Assembly (NCBI GenBank): GCA_005116835.1
Contig: SWDM01000014.1
Location: 124,001-188,000 of the forward strand
DNA: 64,000 nucleotides
Reading direction: 5' to 3'
Origin: Nitrospira sp.
GTDB taxonomy: Bacteria > Nitrospirota > Nitrospiria > Nitrospirales > Nitrospiraceae
The position numbers and the translations under genes were made by a program. This document shows, one piece after another, positions 1 through 8,747 of this stretch. Numbering within the stretch: position 1 is the first letter of the stretch; the number at the start of each line of letters is the position of its first letter. The notes under the pieces were generated by a model that was not told the origin of the DNA, searched no databases, and saw nothing but the letters and a program-made list of their open reading frames with translations.

Positions 1-1472
1 AAGCTCCGCGTCGCCACGACCTCATTGTCGGAAACCGGAGTCCACTGATCTCGGATGATCGTGCCATTGTCGATGATGACGTCGTTGGCCACCGGAGCGC
101 CGGTGACGACGAACTTCATCAGTGCGGTTGGCTTCTTGGGATCCACTCCATCCCCCTTGCGCCCGCTGGTTTGAATCATGATGTTCTCGATAAACACTTC
201 GTTGGGCGCGTTCCTGAAGTCGATGATCACGTCATGGCGTTGGCCCATGGCTAGTTCGAAAGTCTTCACAAGACCGGCCCTGGGGAAGAGCCAAGAGTCC
301 GCCCCGAACACGAGAAAGGGCTGGCCGTTACTGAGTCTGAGTTGATAGATTCGCGCATTGGAGGCGTTCAAGATTCTGAAACGGTATTTGCGCCGCTGCA
401 CCTGCATAAACGGCTGCACCGTCCCGTTGACCGTAAACACATCGCCCAGGCGGCCGTCGTGGTTGAAGAAATCGAAGAAGAGCGTCCCGTCTGCGTTGAA
501 CCGTTGATCGGTCAGGGCCAGGCCGATATCGAACCCTTGCAACGGATCCGGCAGGACCCGGTCCTCGATCAACTGTTCCTCCCTCTCGTCGAACATGAGA
601 TAAAACCCGGCAAGTCCACGGCTCACGTTGAACCCGGTGACATCCATGGCATGGTCGTGATACCAGAGGGTGGAGGGGGTCCAGGTCGGATCAAATGCAC
701 CTGTACAGATGCCTGCCCGTCGATCCGGTTGGGTCACGCGCGGTTCAATGTTGGGCCAGTAATAGTCTCGCGCCTCCCCGGCCAAGATATAGAAGTCCGG
801 CGCGCCGTCCGCATGGGCCGGAACGTGGGAGCCGTGAAGATGGATCGAAGTCTCATTATCATGGCCTGTCGTGTTGATGGGGCCTCGATTTCTGGTGAGA
901 TGATTTTGGAACCTCGCCACGACTGGCTCGCGAAAACGCGCCAGAAAGGTCGGCCCAGGCGTTCGTGCTGGATCTCCTCCAAAGATGTCTCGATAGGCGA
1001 AAATCGGCGTGTCGACTCCGGGAAAGAACGACTGAACTGTCTCTTCGATGGCCAGGCGATATTCTTTCTCATGGGTATGGCTGGAGAAACGGTTCCAGTC
1101 CGGACAGGGAAAGCCGGGAACCCGACCGTCGAACTCTGGGGCAATCCCATGGGCTACATCGTTGAAATTCCCATGGGGCACGGATGGTCTTCCGCTTGGT
1201 CCCCCCGCGCGCGGGTACTGGCCCGGCGCCGGCGAAAGGGTGCCGCGCGGTCTGGACTCGGCAATCGAGGGAATGAACAGCGGTTGGGAAAAGGGCCTGT
1301 AGCTGAATAATGTTCCGCTCTTGCTGCTGCCGGATGAAGGGCCGCTCTGGGCCGAGGCCTCCCTTGGTCCTTCCAAGAAGGGGACCGGGGTCTTCCATTG
1401 GCCAAGCGAAAAGGCCCCAAGAGCGACGAGGCCGTATTTTACGAGATTTCGTCGATCGATGGGTTGCGACAT
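1..1472 (-). CDS. Tat-exported multicopper oxidase, 3' end outside window
   Basis: The frame opens at 1472 and stays open to the left edge, giving about 490 residues without a stop. The N-terminus has a Tat-like signal (DRRNLVKYG followed by a hydrophobic stretch), so export as a folded protein is likely. SIHLHG near residue 207 and LWYHDH near residue 269 are the first two copper-ligand motifs of three-domain multicopper oxidases of the CotA/laccase type. The C-terminal motifs (HPxHxH and HCHxxxH) must lie outside the window, so the protein is longer than 490 residues. Substrate cannot be read from sequence; a phenol, metal or copper(I) oxidase is possible. It lies downstream of a SCO1-cytochrome c gene and a second oxidase. 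Its upstream DNA repeats that of the second oxidase. Confidence 0.88.
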   Translation of the reverse strand, partial: MSQPIDRRNLVKYGLVALGAFSLGQWKTPVPFLEGPREASAQSGPSSGSSKSGTLFSYRPFSQPLFIPSIAESRPRGTLSPAPGQYPRAGGPSGRPSVPHGNFNDVAHGIAPEFDGRVPGFPCPDWNRFSSHTHEKEYRLAIEETVQSFFPGVDTPIFAYRDIFGGDPARTPGPTFLARFREPVVARFQNHLTRNRGPINTTGHDNETSIHLHGSHVPAHADGAPDFYILAGEARDYYWPNIEPRVTQPDRRAGICTGAFDPTWTPSTLWYHDHAMDVTGFNVSRGLAGFYLMFDEREEQLIEDRVLPDPLQGFDIGLALTDQRFNADGTLFFDFFNHDGRLGDVFTVNGTVQPFMQVQRRKYRFRILNASNARIYQLRLSNGQPFLVFGADSWLFPRAGLVKTFELAMGQRHDVIIDFRNAPNEVFIENIMIQTSGRKGDGVDPKKPTALMKFVVTGAPVANDVIIDNGTIIRDQWTPVSDNEVVATRS

Positions 1473-1501
1473 GTTTCAATTCCTTTTGATGTATTCTTCC
1501 G

Positions 1502-1622
1502 CTCAGTCTCTTTCTTTCTTCGCCGGGGCGGACTCTACGCAGTTCTACGAGTGCTTCCTATGATACAAAATGGGGGGTATCCCCTACTTCTGGGGGATTG
1601 ATTTTGAGGATGTGCTGGAATT
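1502..1622 (-). promoter_or_regulatory. Upstream regulatory block of the first multicopper oxidase gene (copy 1)
   Basis: About 120 bp upstream of the oxidase start match 6332-6456, which lies upstream of the second oxidase. The shared parts are a CTCAGTCTCTTTCTTT tract, GCGGACTCTA, and a dyad that reads CCCCAGAAGTAGGGG on the coding strand (1581-1595). The dyad has the form of a transcription factor site. No sigma-54 pattern was found in either copy. Confidence 0.55.
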
Positions 1623-1626
1623 CGCT

Positions 1627-1683
1627 GCTGAGGGCTGAGGGGGTTCAGGCTGAAGGTTGGACAGAAGGCTGAAGGGAGAGGTG
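1627..1683. repeat. Short tandem units GGCTGAG/GGCTGAA
   Basis: Degenerate 7-8 bp units (GGCTGAG, GGCTGAA) are repeated several times here. The same units occur at 6480-6550, on the same side of the second oxidase promoter block. The rest of the 319-bp gap between the oxidase and the SCO gene holds the promoter block and further short repeats; no gene is seen. Confidence 0.5.
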
Positions 1684-1791
1684 TCGTTCGTTCGGAAGGG
1701 GATGGTTTCTCGTTTCAAGTTTCAGGGTTCAAGTTGCCTGATTGATCGTAAATCAAGACTAGGAACTCGAAACTTCCCTGCGCATCACGCT

Positions 1792-2742
1792 TCACGGTAC
1801 CTTGGCTTCTGCATGGGCCGGAGCCGCCAACCTTGCCGTCCTCATGTCCAGATAGGCCAGGAGATCTCCCACGTCTGTTTCCGATAATCCGAGATTGGGC
1901 ATCAAGACGCCGGGAAACTTGGCGGAGAGCGCGACCGCGATCGGATCCTTTTTCGCCCGCATGAGATTCGGCGCTTGAAGAAACTGCGAGAGCCAGGCTC
2001 GATCTCTCCTCGACGTCACACCCTGGAGATCCGGCCCGACATGATCGCCCTGCCCGATCGTGTGGCAGGAGGAACAGGCCTTGACGAAGAGGGCTTGCCC
2101 AGCCTGGCTCACATAGGGGATGGCGGTCATTTCGGCGTAGGCGGTCCCCGGCTGACTGCCCCTCTTGGCCCGGAAGGCCGGATCCATATTCAGCAGGACC
2201 AGGGCCAGCTTCCCCGTGTCCTCGAATAGGGAGGTGCGCTCCCACTCGCCGGTCGCGCCGTTCCCCGCCATCACACCGTTGTTGTGCTCCGTCAAGCTCT
2301 TGCTGCGCTCCCCAAGTTTGTAGCGCACGATGGCAATGTCATCCGGCGTGCCTGTCAGAAACAGCCAGCCTGGCCCTGCGTGAAAGGCTTCGGCATGTTT
2401 CTTCAGCACCTCCGGCGTGTCATGCTCCGGATCGAGTGTAATCGAATAGAGAAAGATGTCACGCCCGACATGGTCGCCCAGCTCCTTCTGGACCTGCGCC
2501 ATGCGGGCTGTCGCCAGGGGACAGACTTGTTTGCAACCGGCGTACATGAAGTTGATCAGGACGATCTTGTTCTTGATCAAGTCGTCGTAGAGACGAACCG
2601 TCTGCCCGTCCTGGGTCACAAGCGGTACGTTCGGAATGTAGGAAGCGCCCCAGTTCCCGGCGGACGCAGGAGCGGCGAAAAGCGCTGCACAGAGAAGCAG
2701 CGCGCAGATCGTGAAGCATGAAGCGTGAAGCGTATCTCGCAT
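1792..2742 (-). CDS. SCO1/SenC copper chaperone fused to cytochrome c
   Basis: A 316-residue protein with a signal peptide (about residues 1-28), a thioredoxin-like SCO domain and a C-terminal mono-haem cytochrome c domain. The SCO copper site CKQVC is at residues 70-74, followed by a DPEHDTPEVL segment typical of the family. The usual downstream copper-ligand histidine is not in the standard context; HNN in SLTEHNNGV is the nearest candidate. The haem motif CSSCH is near residue 222, with a methionine in VLMPNLG as likely axial ligand. SCO proteins deliver copper or reduce cysteines during oxidase assembly. It sits between two multicopper oxidases, so a role in loading them or a terminal oxidase is plausible. 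I start at 2742 because the signal peptide begins there; the upstream extension is non-coding repeat. Confidence 0.88.
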   Translation of the reverse strand: MRDTLHASCFTICALLLCAALFAAPASAGNWGASYIPNVPLVTQDGQTVRLYDDLIKNKIVLINFMYAGCKQVCPLATARMAQVQKELGDHVGRDIFLYSITLDPEHDTPEVLKKHAEAFHAGPGWLFLTGTPDDIAIVRYKLGERSKSLTEHNNGVMAGNGATGEWERTSLFEDTGKLALVLLNMDPAFRAKRGSQPGTAYAEMTAIPYVSQAGQALFVKACSSCHTIGQGDHVGPDLQGVTSRRDRAWLSQFLQAPNLMRAKKDPIAVALSAKFPGVLMPNLGLSETDVGDLLAYLDMRTARLAAPAHAEAKVP

Positions 2743-2790
2743 AGCCACCGTCTCTCGTGAAACGTATCTCGTTATTCCTGCGGGACTCGC
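2713..2790. repeat. Heptamer-type tandem repeat at the SCO gene start
   Basis: Units of the type GTGAAGC/ATGAAGC and GTATCTC recur with 7-bp spacing. The repeat overlaps the first codons of the SCO-cytochrome gene (residues RDTLHASC), so repeat DNA appears to encode part of its signal peptide. The following bases to 2981 hold further short repeats (GTTCGAAGTTC, CGTCTCG types) and no gene. Confidence 0.55.
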
Positions 2791-2981
2791 GCGGCATGCG
2801 AGAAACCCGGGACTGGTGAGGCGGACAATGGTTCGAGGTCCGAAGTTCAATGTTTTCTGAACTTCGAACGTCGTATTCCACACGTCTCGCTTGTCTTGCT
2901 CGTGTAACTGACAGGGACAGGCACCGCCGCAGACGGCGGAGCCAATCCCTTCAACCTTCAGCCTTAACCCCTTCCCAACAC

Positions 2982-5900
2982 TTACGCCGACACCTGCACG
3001 TAGAACCTCTGTTCGGTCTCGAGACCAGCGGTGTCGCGAGCCCGGACCCGGATCCGGATGCTCCCTGCCTGCGTCGGTGTCCAACTGACGACGCCCGTCG
3101 TCGCGTGGACCGAGAGATTAATGGGATCGTCGCCCCCCTTACGGTAGGTGATCGCATCGCCGTTGGGATCAGTGGCATGCGCCGTATAGTTGTACGGCAC
3201 CCCGACCTTTCCGGTCAGCGGCGGTACTGAATCGAAGACCGGCGCCGCATTGGCTGACACAGTCACGGTGAAAGACTGCTGGGCATACAGGCCGCCCGGA
3301 TCCGTCACCCGCACCGTCACGGGAAAGGCCCCATTCACCGTGGGTGTCCAACTGATCAGCCCTGTTGCCTGGTTGATCGTCATGCCGGCCGGGATTGGCG
3401 CCACCAAACTATAGGTCAGCGTGCCCCCGTTCGCATCCGTGGCGTTCACATCGTAGCTGTAGGTTTGGCCGATCCTCGCTGTTGTCTTCGGCGAGGAAGT
3501 GATGACCGGCGCGACATTGACCGGCGTTCCTGCTGTCACATTAACCGTGAAGGACTGGGTCGCGAAGAGAGATTTCGGATCCGCCACTCGCACGGTCACG
3601 TTGTTCGCGCCCACCTGTCCTGCAGCAGGTATCCATGTGATCAATCCCGTAGTTGCGTTCATATTCATGCCCGCCGGCGCGGTATCCAGACTGTAGGTCA
3701 GGGTATCGCCGTTCGCATCCGTGGCATTCACATCGTAGCTGTAGACCGTGCCCACCGTTGCGGCCAGGATCGGCGCCGAGGCAATGACCGGCGCGGCTGA
3801 GACCGTCACGCCGTTCCCGAGGGGATTCCCTTCCGCCAATACCTCCGGCGTCATGTAGGTACAGCCGTCTGGCGAAGGAATCGGCGTCGGGATAATGTCC
3901 ACATGGACGTTCGAGGATTTCGGATTGTCCTTGTCCGTCAGGATCTGGTACCGCAGCAACATGGCGAAGTCTTCGTGGACCGTGTTATGGCAATGGTTCA
4001 CGTAGGCACCGCCAAATTCTCCGAAACGCACCTGGAACTTGACTGAGCCGTTGGGCCGCAGCCGCCAGGTGTCCTTCCGCACCAGGTTCTCCGTGGACGG
4101 GATAGAGCTCGTGCCGCGATTCATGGTCACGCCCTCTTCGAAATGGAGATGGATTGGATGGTCCCAACCGCCGCCGCTGTTCTGATAGGTCCAATGTTCG
4201 ACCTCGCCCGGTTTCGGGATCAGGAGCGAGATACGGTTGGCGTTCAGCGAATGGGGCGTTTCCCCGTTGACGCTGATGGTCCATTTGAAGTCCGCTTCCT
4301 CGGAGCAATCTGGGATGCACTTCCCCGTAACGGGATCCCGTGAATCTCCGTCCCCATCTCTCCCAAATGCGACGTGGCGCTCGCGTACCGGGGCCACGAT
4401 GGGGATCTGCTCCGTCAAGACCGACGGCACCCGACTCGAATCCGGGTCGCTCGCGCGGTGGATGTGACCAGGCACATCCACGCTCTCGACCTCGCTCACG
4501 ATCCGGAATTGCATCACCGGGCCGACGGCTGGATCTACCAGCGGGTCCGGCGACTGAAACTGCGCCAGGGCCTCAGCCACCGACAGGGCTCTGTCCGGCT
4601 TATTTCCGCTGATCTGCTTGAGCAGATTGACCAGGGTGATCGTGTCGCCGACCTGGAACCGAGAGAAATCCACCACGATGTCGTAGCGCTCCGCCGGGCC
4701 CTGTTGATCGAGCTGGGCCAACGTGATCGGACGAACCACGAAGTTGCCATCGTTGGCGATAAATTGAACGGGTACGCGGGTGCCATTCTGGTTTGCCAGA
4801 CACAACTGGATGAACCGCGACATGGAGCCGTTGATGAGGCGGAAGCGATACTTCCTCGGCAAGACCTCCATGTAGGGCTGCCAAGATTGGTTGACAGTCA
4901 GTAGATCGCCCACAAACCCTTGAGTGTCGAAGATGTCGAAGCGGCATTGGAAATCTCGATCAGTTCCCAGGTCGGAGATAAAGAGGTTCACGTCGAAATC
5001 GAGATTCCCGTAATCCAGCAGGCTGCCGCTGGGGAGCCGGAGGTTCACGCCGTCGTTCAATGTTTCGTTGCCGCGATCCGGCCCGCTGTAGTAGTTCATC
5101 ATCGCCGCCATGCCCTTGTAGACATTCTCGGCGGTGAAGAAGAACCGGTGGTCGTGGAACCAGAGGGTGCCCTGCAGCTCGCGGAAGTCGCCCGGCACTT
5201 GGATTAGCCCGCCATGGCCGTCCGGGCCCGAGGCCCGTCTCTCCGTCGCGTCCCGGTTGATCATGTCGTGCCGCGCTAGAGTGGTCCCCCAATGGTAGTC
5301 GTAGAAGGTGCCGGGGAAATGGAAAGCGTTGGAGGCCCCGTCGCTCTCCGCCCCATTGTGGGCATTGTGGAAATGTGTCGAGGGCTCGTTGCGGCCGAAC
5401 CCACCGTTGTTGGTGCGGTCCACCGGCAGATTGTTGTAGGCCCGCATGATGATGCCTTCTCCGTAGCGCCCCTTCAGGAGGGGAATCGGGAACTCCCCCT
5501 TCGTCCCGAATCCCTCGAAGGAGTACATGGGCCACATCCTGTTCGCGTCCTGGTCCGGCCAATCCGGGTGGAACTTGGTCCCAGAGGCGCATTCCCCGAA
5601 TGCCAGGGCATAGCCGACTTGCGGGAAGAACTCTTTCCAGCGCTGATGCCCGAACCACTCGCCGGGCGGGCGGCCTTCCATGGGGCCCCGCTTGGTAATG
5701 GGGTTGATGAAGGGATTCGCCGGTTTATTGCCGGCTGGGTGCGCACTGAAGTCCGTGTGCCAGGAGAGACGCTTCGCGCTCGGCTCCCCGCCGCCACTCA
5801 CCCCGCTGGAGGGCCAGACCGCCTCCCACTCACCGCTTGGCTGTACGAGTTTCGTCAGGGGTGTCGGCGGCACATAATTGAGCCGATTCAAGCGCTGCGT

Positions 5901-6149
5901 AAAGGGCTGCGCATTGCCGACTGGCGATCGCGGAACGCCGATCGGCACCTGCGCAAAGGCGCTGTTGGCAAAGGGGCTCAGGCCGTTCTTGCAGAGCAAC
6001 AGCCCCGCCGAGGTGAAGAGTCCCCATTTAAAGAGGTCGCGCCGGTTGATCTGGCCATGGGAGAGCGCTTTGACAATCTCCCAGCGATTGTTCCGCGCGT
6101 TCTCTGCTTCCTTGATGCGTCGCTTCGAGGCCTTGAATGGCAAATACAT
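2982..6149 (-). CDS. Tat-exported multicopper oxidase with three C-terminal Ig-like repeats
   Basis: A 1055-residue protein. I chose 6149 as start because AAAGGA lies 8 bases upstream; an in-frame ATG at 6173 has no such site. INRRDLFKWG near residue 36 followed by a hydrophobic stretch is a Tat signal. All four copper motifs are present: THFHNAHNG (about 258), LWFHDH (about 330), HPIHLH (about 661) and HCHNTVHEDFAM (about 716), so type 1, 2 and 3 copper sites should be complete. Residues about 785-1055 hold three cadherin-like/He_PIG repeats sharing Y-x-Y-x-x-x-A-T-D-x-N-G-x-x-x-T-Y. Such repeats are usually found in surface or secreted proteins and are unusual on an oxidase. It is first in a minus-strand copper block with the SCO fusion and the second oxidase. 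Confidence 0.92.
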   Translation of the reverse strand: MYLPFKASKRRIKEAENARNNRWEIVKALSHGQINRRDLFKWGLFTSAGLLLCKNGLSPFANSAFAQVPIGVPRSPVGNAQPFTQRLNRLNYVPPTPLTKLVQPSGEWEAVWPSSGVSGGGEPSAKRLSWHTDFSAHPAGNKPANPFINPITKRGPMEGRPPGEWFGHQRWKEFFPQVGYALAFGECASGTKFHPDWPDQDANRMWPMYSFEGFGTKGEFPIPLLKGRYGEGIIMRAYNNLPVDRTNNGGFGRNEPSTHFHNAHNGAESDGASNAFHFPGTFYDYHWGTTLARHDMINRDATERRASGPDGHGGLIQVPGDFRELQGTLWFHDHRFFFTAENVYKGMAAMMNYYSGPDRGNETLNDGVNLRLPSGSLLDYGNLDFDVNLFISDLGTDRDFQCRFDIFDTQGFVGDLLTVNQSWQPYMEVLPRKYRFRLINGSMSRFIQLCLANQNGTRVPVQFIANDGNFVVRPITLAQLDQQGPAERYDIVVDFSRFQVGDTITLVNLLKQISGNKPDRALSVAEALAQFQSPDPLVDPAVGPVMQFRIVSEVESVDVPGHIHRASDPDSSRVPSVLTEQIPIVAPVRERHVAFGRDGDGDSRDPVTGKCIPDCSEEADFKWTISVNGETPHSLNANRISLLIPKPGEVEHWTYQNSGGGWDHPIHLHFEEGVTMNRGTSSIPSTENLVRKDTWRLRPNGSVKFQVRFGEFGGAYVNHCHNTVHEDFAMLLRYQILTDKDNPKSSNVHVDIIPTPIPSPDGCTYMTPEVLAEGNPLGNGVTVSAAPVIASAPILAATVGTVYSYDVNATDANGDTLTYSLDTAPAGMNMNATTGLITWIPAAGQVGANNVTVRVADPKSLFATQSFTVNVTAGTPVNVAPVITSSPKTTARIGQTYSYDVNATDANGGTLTYSLVAPIPAGMTINQATGLISWTPTVNGAFPVTVRVTDPGGLYAQQSFTVTVSANAAPVFDSVPPLTGKVGVPYNYTAHATDPNGDAITYRKGGDDPINLSVHATTGVVSWTPTQAGSIRIRVRARDTAGLETEQRFYVQVSA

Positions 6150-6331
6150 GAGATGATTCCTTTCAGGTTTCAAGTTTTCGGAGGATGATCCCTCACAACC
6201 TGAAACTCAAAACTCTTTCTACATTCGTCCGTCCGTTTTCCTTGTAGGGGTTGGCCCTCGTAGTCTGTCCCGTGATTGAATCGCGCCACGACCCGTGACT
6301 GTCCCCTGTTGCAATATGTCTTGTGTGACCT

Positions 6332-6456
6332 CTCAGTCTCTTTCTTTTTTCGCGTAAGCGGACTCTATGCGGACAGGGCACGTATTTCCTACTATGCAAG
6401 AGAGGTATCGCCCCCCCCTACTTCAGGGGGATTGACTGTGAGAATGTGCTGAAATT
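6332..6456 (-). promoter_or_regulatory. Upstream regulatory block of the second multicopper oxidase gene (copy 2)
   Basis: Matches the block at 1502-1622: the CTCAGTCTCTTTCTTT tract, GCGGACTCTA, and the dyad reading CCCCTGAAGTAGGGG on the coding strand (6415-6429). The match ends about 180 bases upstream of the start codon. The rest of the 473-bp gap to 6622 contains GGCTGAAGG-type short repeats and no gene. Confidence 0.55.
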
Positions 6457-6622
6457 TATCGAGGGTTGGGGGGGGAGAAGGTAAGGCTGAAGGGGGTTAA
6501 GGCTGAAGGTCGAAGGGAGAAAGGGAAAGCCGAAGGCACAACTTGACAGTCGAAGGCACTGACTGCTACAAAGCTGCCCCCAGAGCCAGCTGAGCTGGAA
6601 TAAGGTTCGAAACGGATGTTGA

Positions 6623-7228
6623 ATGCAATCACGAGCGCTCGCTGTCATCTTGCTCACGACGATCGCTCTGTGTGCGCCTATTTCTAGCGGCTATGCAGGC
6701 GGGAATGCGCCTCGCCCGACCATCGGCACTCAGGAAATCGGGCTTTCTGCAGGATATTTGTTATCCGATTGCCTTAGGGCCAGGTGCAAAACCGAACAGA
6801 GTGGACCGGTCTTTATGCCCTCTTGGATGATGACGATGACCGATCCCATCGGCGACAGTTGGTATCAGGGTCAATTATCGCTCGGCGCAGAGGCGGTCTA
6901 TATCCAGTTCCAGGAACCACATCTCACTCACGGCATCGGCTTCACCCCGAAAATCAAATACACCTTTGTGGCACCGGATCGAATCCGGCCCTATGCCGAA
7001 TTCGCCGGAGGCCCATTTTGGACCGATCTCGGCGGAAAAATTCCGGAACAGCACGGCCAGTTCAACTTCATTGTGACGGGTGGAATCGGGATCTCTTATT
7101 TTCTGACCGACCAGGCCGCGCTCAACGTCGGGTATCGCTTCCAGCATATTTCTAACGCCAGGACGAGACAGCCCAATGTCGGACTGAACTCGAATCTCCC
7201 TTTCGTGGGGTTTTCTTTTTACTTTTAG
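6623..7228 (+). CDS. PagL-like lipid A 3-O-deacylase family outer-membrane protein
   Basis: A 201-residue protein with a signal peptide (about residues 1-25), alternating beta-strand pattern and a C-terminal FSFYF typical of outer-membrane barrels. YRFQHISNA followed by PNVGLN near residue 172 matches the PagL active-site region, where His and Ser of H-x-S form the catalytic pair. PagL enzymes remove the 3-O-acyl chain from lipid A and so remodel the outer leaflet. Length is close to family size. No strong ribosome site is visible. A lipoprotein gene follows after 9 bases, probably in the same operon. Deacylase activity is inferred from the motif only. Confidence 0.8.
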   Translation: MQSRALAVILLTTIALCAPISSGYAGGNAPRPTIGTQEIGLSAGYLLSDCLRARCKTEQSGPVFMPSWMMTMTDPIGDSWYQGQLSLGAEAVYIQFQEPHLTHGIGFTPKIKYTFVAPDRIRPYAEFAGGPFWTDLGGKIPEQHGQFNFIVTGGIGISYFLTDQAALNVGYRFQHISNARTRQPNVGLNSNLPFVGFSFYF

Positions 7229-7237
7229 GAACATACT

Positions 7238-7978
7238 ATGCGCGCTACGTTGCTGCTTCGATGGACTATCTTCGGTTGCTGCGGACTCATGATGACTCTC
7301 ACGACCGGCTGTGCCCGCTGGATCGAACTCAAGGCCCTGCCCGACAGCAATCAAGAGCCCAACGTTCGGGCCATCGCGCGGAGCGAACAAGTCCCTCTCG
7401 TCATGGATAGCATCAGTAACACAAGGAATGGCTCACCACAGAATCTGTCCCTGGAAACGGAACAGCGCTTGCTCGGTACATTGCGGAAGATCGGGTTGTT
7501 CTCACACCTTGGCGGGATGGATTCCAGCGAGCCTTCGTCCGGCGAAAAATACATTCGCGCCCGCCTCCTGTTCGACGAGGACGTCGATCAGCATGCCGGA
7601 GATAAGGCTTGGAAGAGCATCGTCATCGGCGCTTCGATGTTCATCTTAACCCCGGTTATTCCGCTGGACTATGACTATGCGGCGCACATGACTCTGGAGT
7701 TGGAACGCTGGGACGGACAGGTCAAACGTTACGAGAGCCGCTCTGCGGGAACTGCTCATTATCAACTCTTCAGCGCCACGACGCTCATGATCGACGAACT
7801 GAAAGGGCACGTGACGGAATCCTGCCTCACCACGTTGATGCAGCAAATGGTGCGAGACACCACCTTCTATTCCGCCAGCAGCGCTCCCCTCCTCGACCGC
7901 CCTATCCGCGCAGTTTCAGTCAAGTCGAATCGGGCAACGCTCACACCAGTTCCCATGTCCTCCTTGCCTGGCAAGTAA
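7238..7978 (+). CDS. Lipoprotein of unknown function
   Basis: A 246-residue protein with a signal peptide ending in the lipobox LTTGC (about residue 26), so it should be lipid-anchored. A hydrophobic stretch (about residues 127-147) precedes a region predicted as beta strands and helix. Overall layout (lipobox, central charged region, hydrophobic segment, C-terminal helix) resembles the lipoprotein at 27842-28483, and the two may be distant paralogues. It follows the PagL-like gene by 9 bases. No enzyme motif is visible. Confidence 0.7.
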   Translation: MRATLLLRWTIFGCCGLMMTLTTGCARWIELKALPDSNQEPNVRAIARSEQVPLVMDSISNTRNGSPQNLSLETEQRLLGTLRKIGLFSHLGGMDSSEPSSGEKYIRARLLFDEDVDQHAGDKAWKSIVIGASMFILTPVIPLDYDYAAHMTLELERWDGQVKRYESRSAGTAHYQLFSATTLMIDELKGHVTESCLTTLMQQMVRDTTFYSASSAPLLDRPIRAVSVKSNRATLTPVPMSSLPGK

Positions 7979-8144
7979 GCGCGTTCCTTGCCGCTCCCTT
8001 CCCGCTGTATCTCTGGCCCGCATTATTCAGTGCGCCGGTTAAAGACGCTGTGCGTCTCACTGGATGCTGAAACAGTCCGCAGGCCTTCCGGAAGGTTAAG
8101 GCTAAGTAGACTCAGGTGAGTCGTCGCGGAGCCTCAACTTTGAC

Positions 8145-8250
8145 CTAGGGAAGGTCTGATTAATTCCCGTTTTCGATCAACCAGCGTTCAAAACTCGTGA
8201 AATCCGACTGGTTGTTGTCTGAAATTTTGAATTAATCAGACCTTCCCTAG
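8145..8250. mobile_element. MITE-like element with 22-bp perfect terminal inverted repeats
   Basis: The outer 22 bases on each side are exact inverted copies (starting CTAGGGAAGGTCTGATTAAT), and CTAG at each outer edge could be a 4-bp target duplication. The 106-bp body has a smaller inner dyad (CAACCAG/CTGGTTG) and no coding capacity. GGAAGGTCTGA ends and a YTAR target are, as I recall, features of the IS5 group, so this may be a non-autonomous IS5-type element. A similar end occurs at 50890. Confidence 0.72.
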
Positions 8251-8747
8251 ATGTGACCGGTTGCAAATTAGTGTGACTCATCTCTGCCCTCTCGGCTGTC
8301 GTTCGTGATGGAGCTGAATCAGTGTCTCTACCCATGCTGTCCCTTATTTCTACCCAGCATGGGCGTATGTATGTCGTAGGGCTTGTGTGGGCCTCTATTC
8401 CGCAGAAGCGGGGAGACTCCTACTAAAGGAGGGGGAGGTTCATCCCTCACGGAGGAACGGCACAAAGATGCCGGTGATATGTAGAGGTATGCGAATAGAT
8501 ATTGCGCAATGTCTTCTGCGATGAACGAAGGCTCGCGTCAGATGTGAGGTCTGAGAGATGAATGGGCTGCGAATTGTGTCCGGTGCGTCACCTTCCTATG
8601 TGGACGAGCGCGGGTCTATTCGTTCGATGCATGGCGGCGTGAATACGGAATCATGTATTATCGCAACGACTGCCCGGCCCGCGTCATTCGTGCATTGATC
8701 GGGGAGGGGCGAGCGCCAGTCGCCGGAAACCTCGCGGTAGTGATGTT
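8251..8747. other. Non-coding gap with several small hairpins
   Basis: Together with 7979-8144 this makes a 770-bp gap with no convincing gene. Dyads include CCCATGCTG/CAGCATGGG (8331-8358) and CGGCA/TGCCG (about 8459-8475), with short ones such as CTCCT/AGGAG between them. A structured RNA is possible, but there is no family match I recognise. Confidence 0.35.

Noticed and set aside
342-1310. Plus-strand frame opposite the first multicopper oxidase
   Set aside because: The minus-strand frame shows copper motifs and a Tat signal; the plus frame has none.
6332-6456. Sigma-54 promoter before the second multicopper oxidase
   Set aside because: GG and GC elements are not at the required spacing, and the other copy of the block lacks them.
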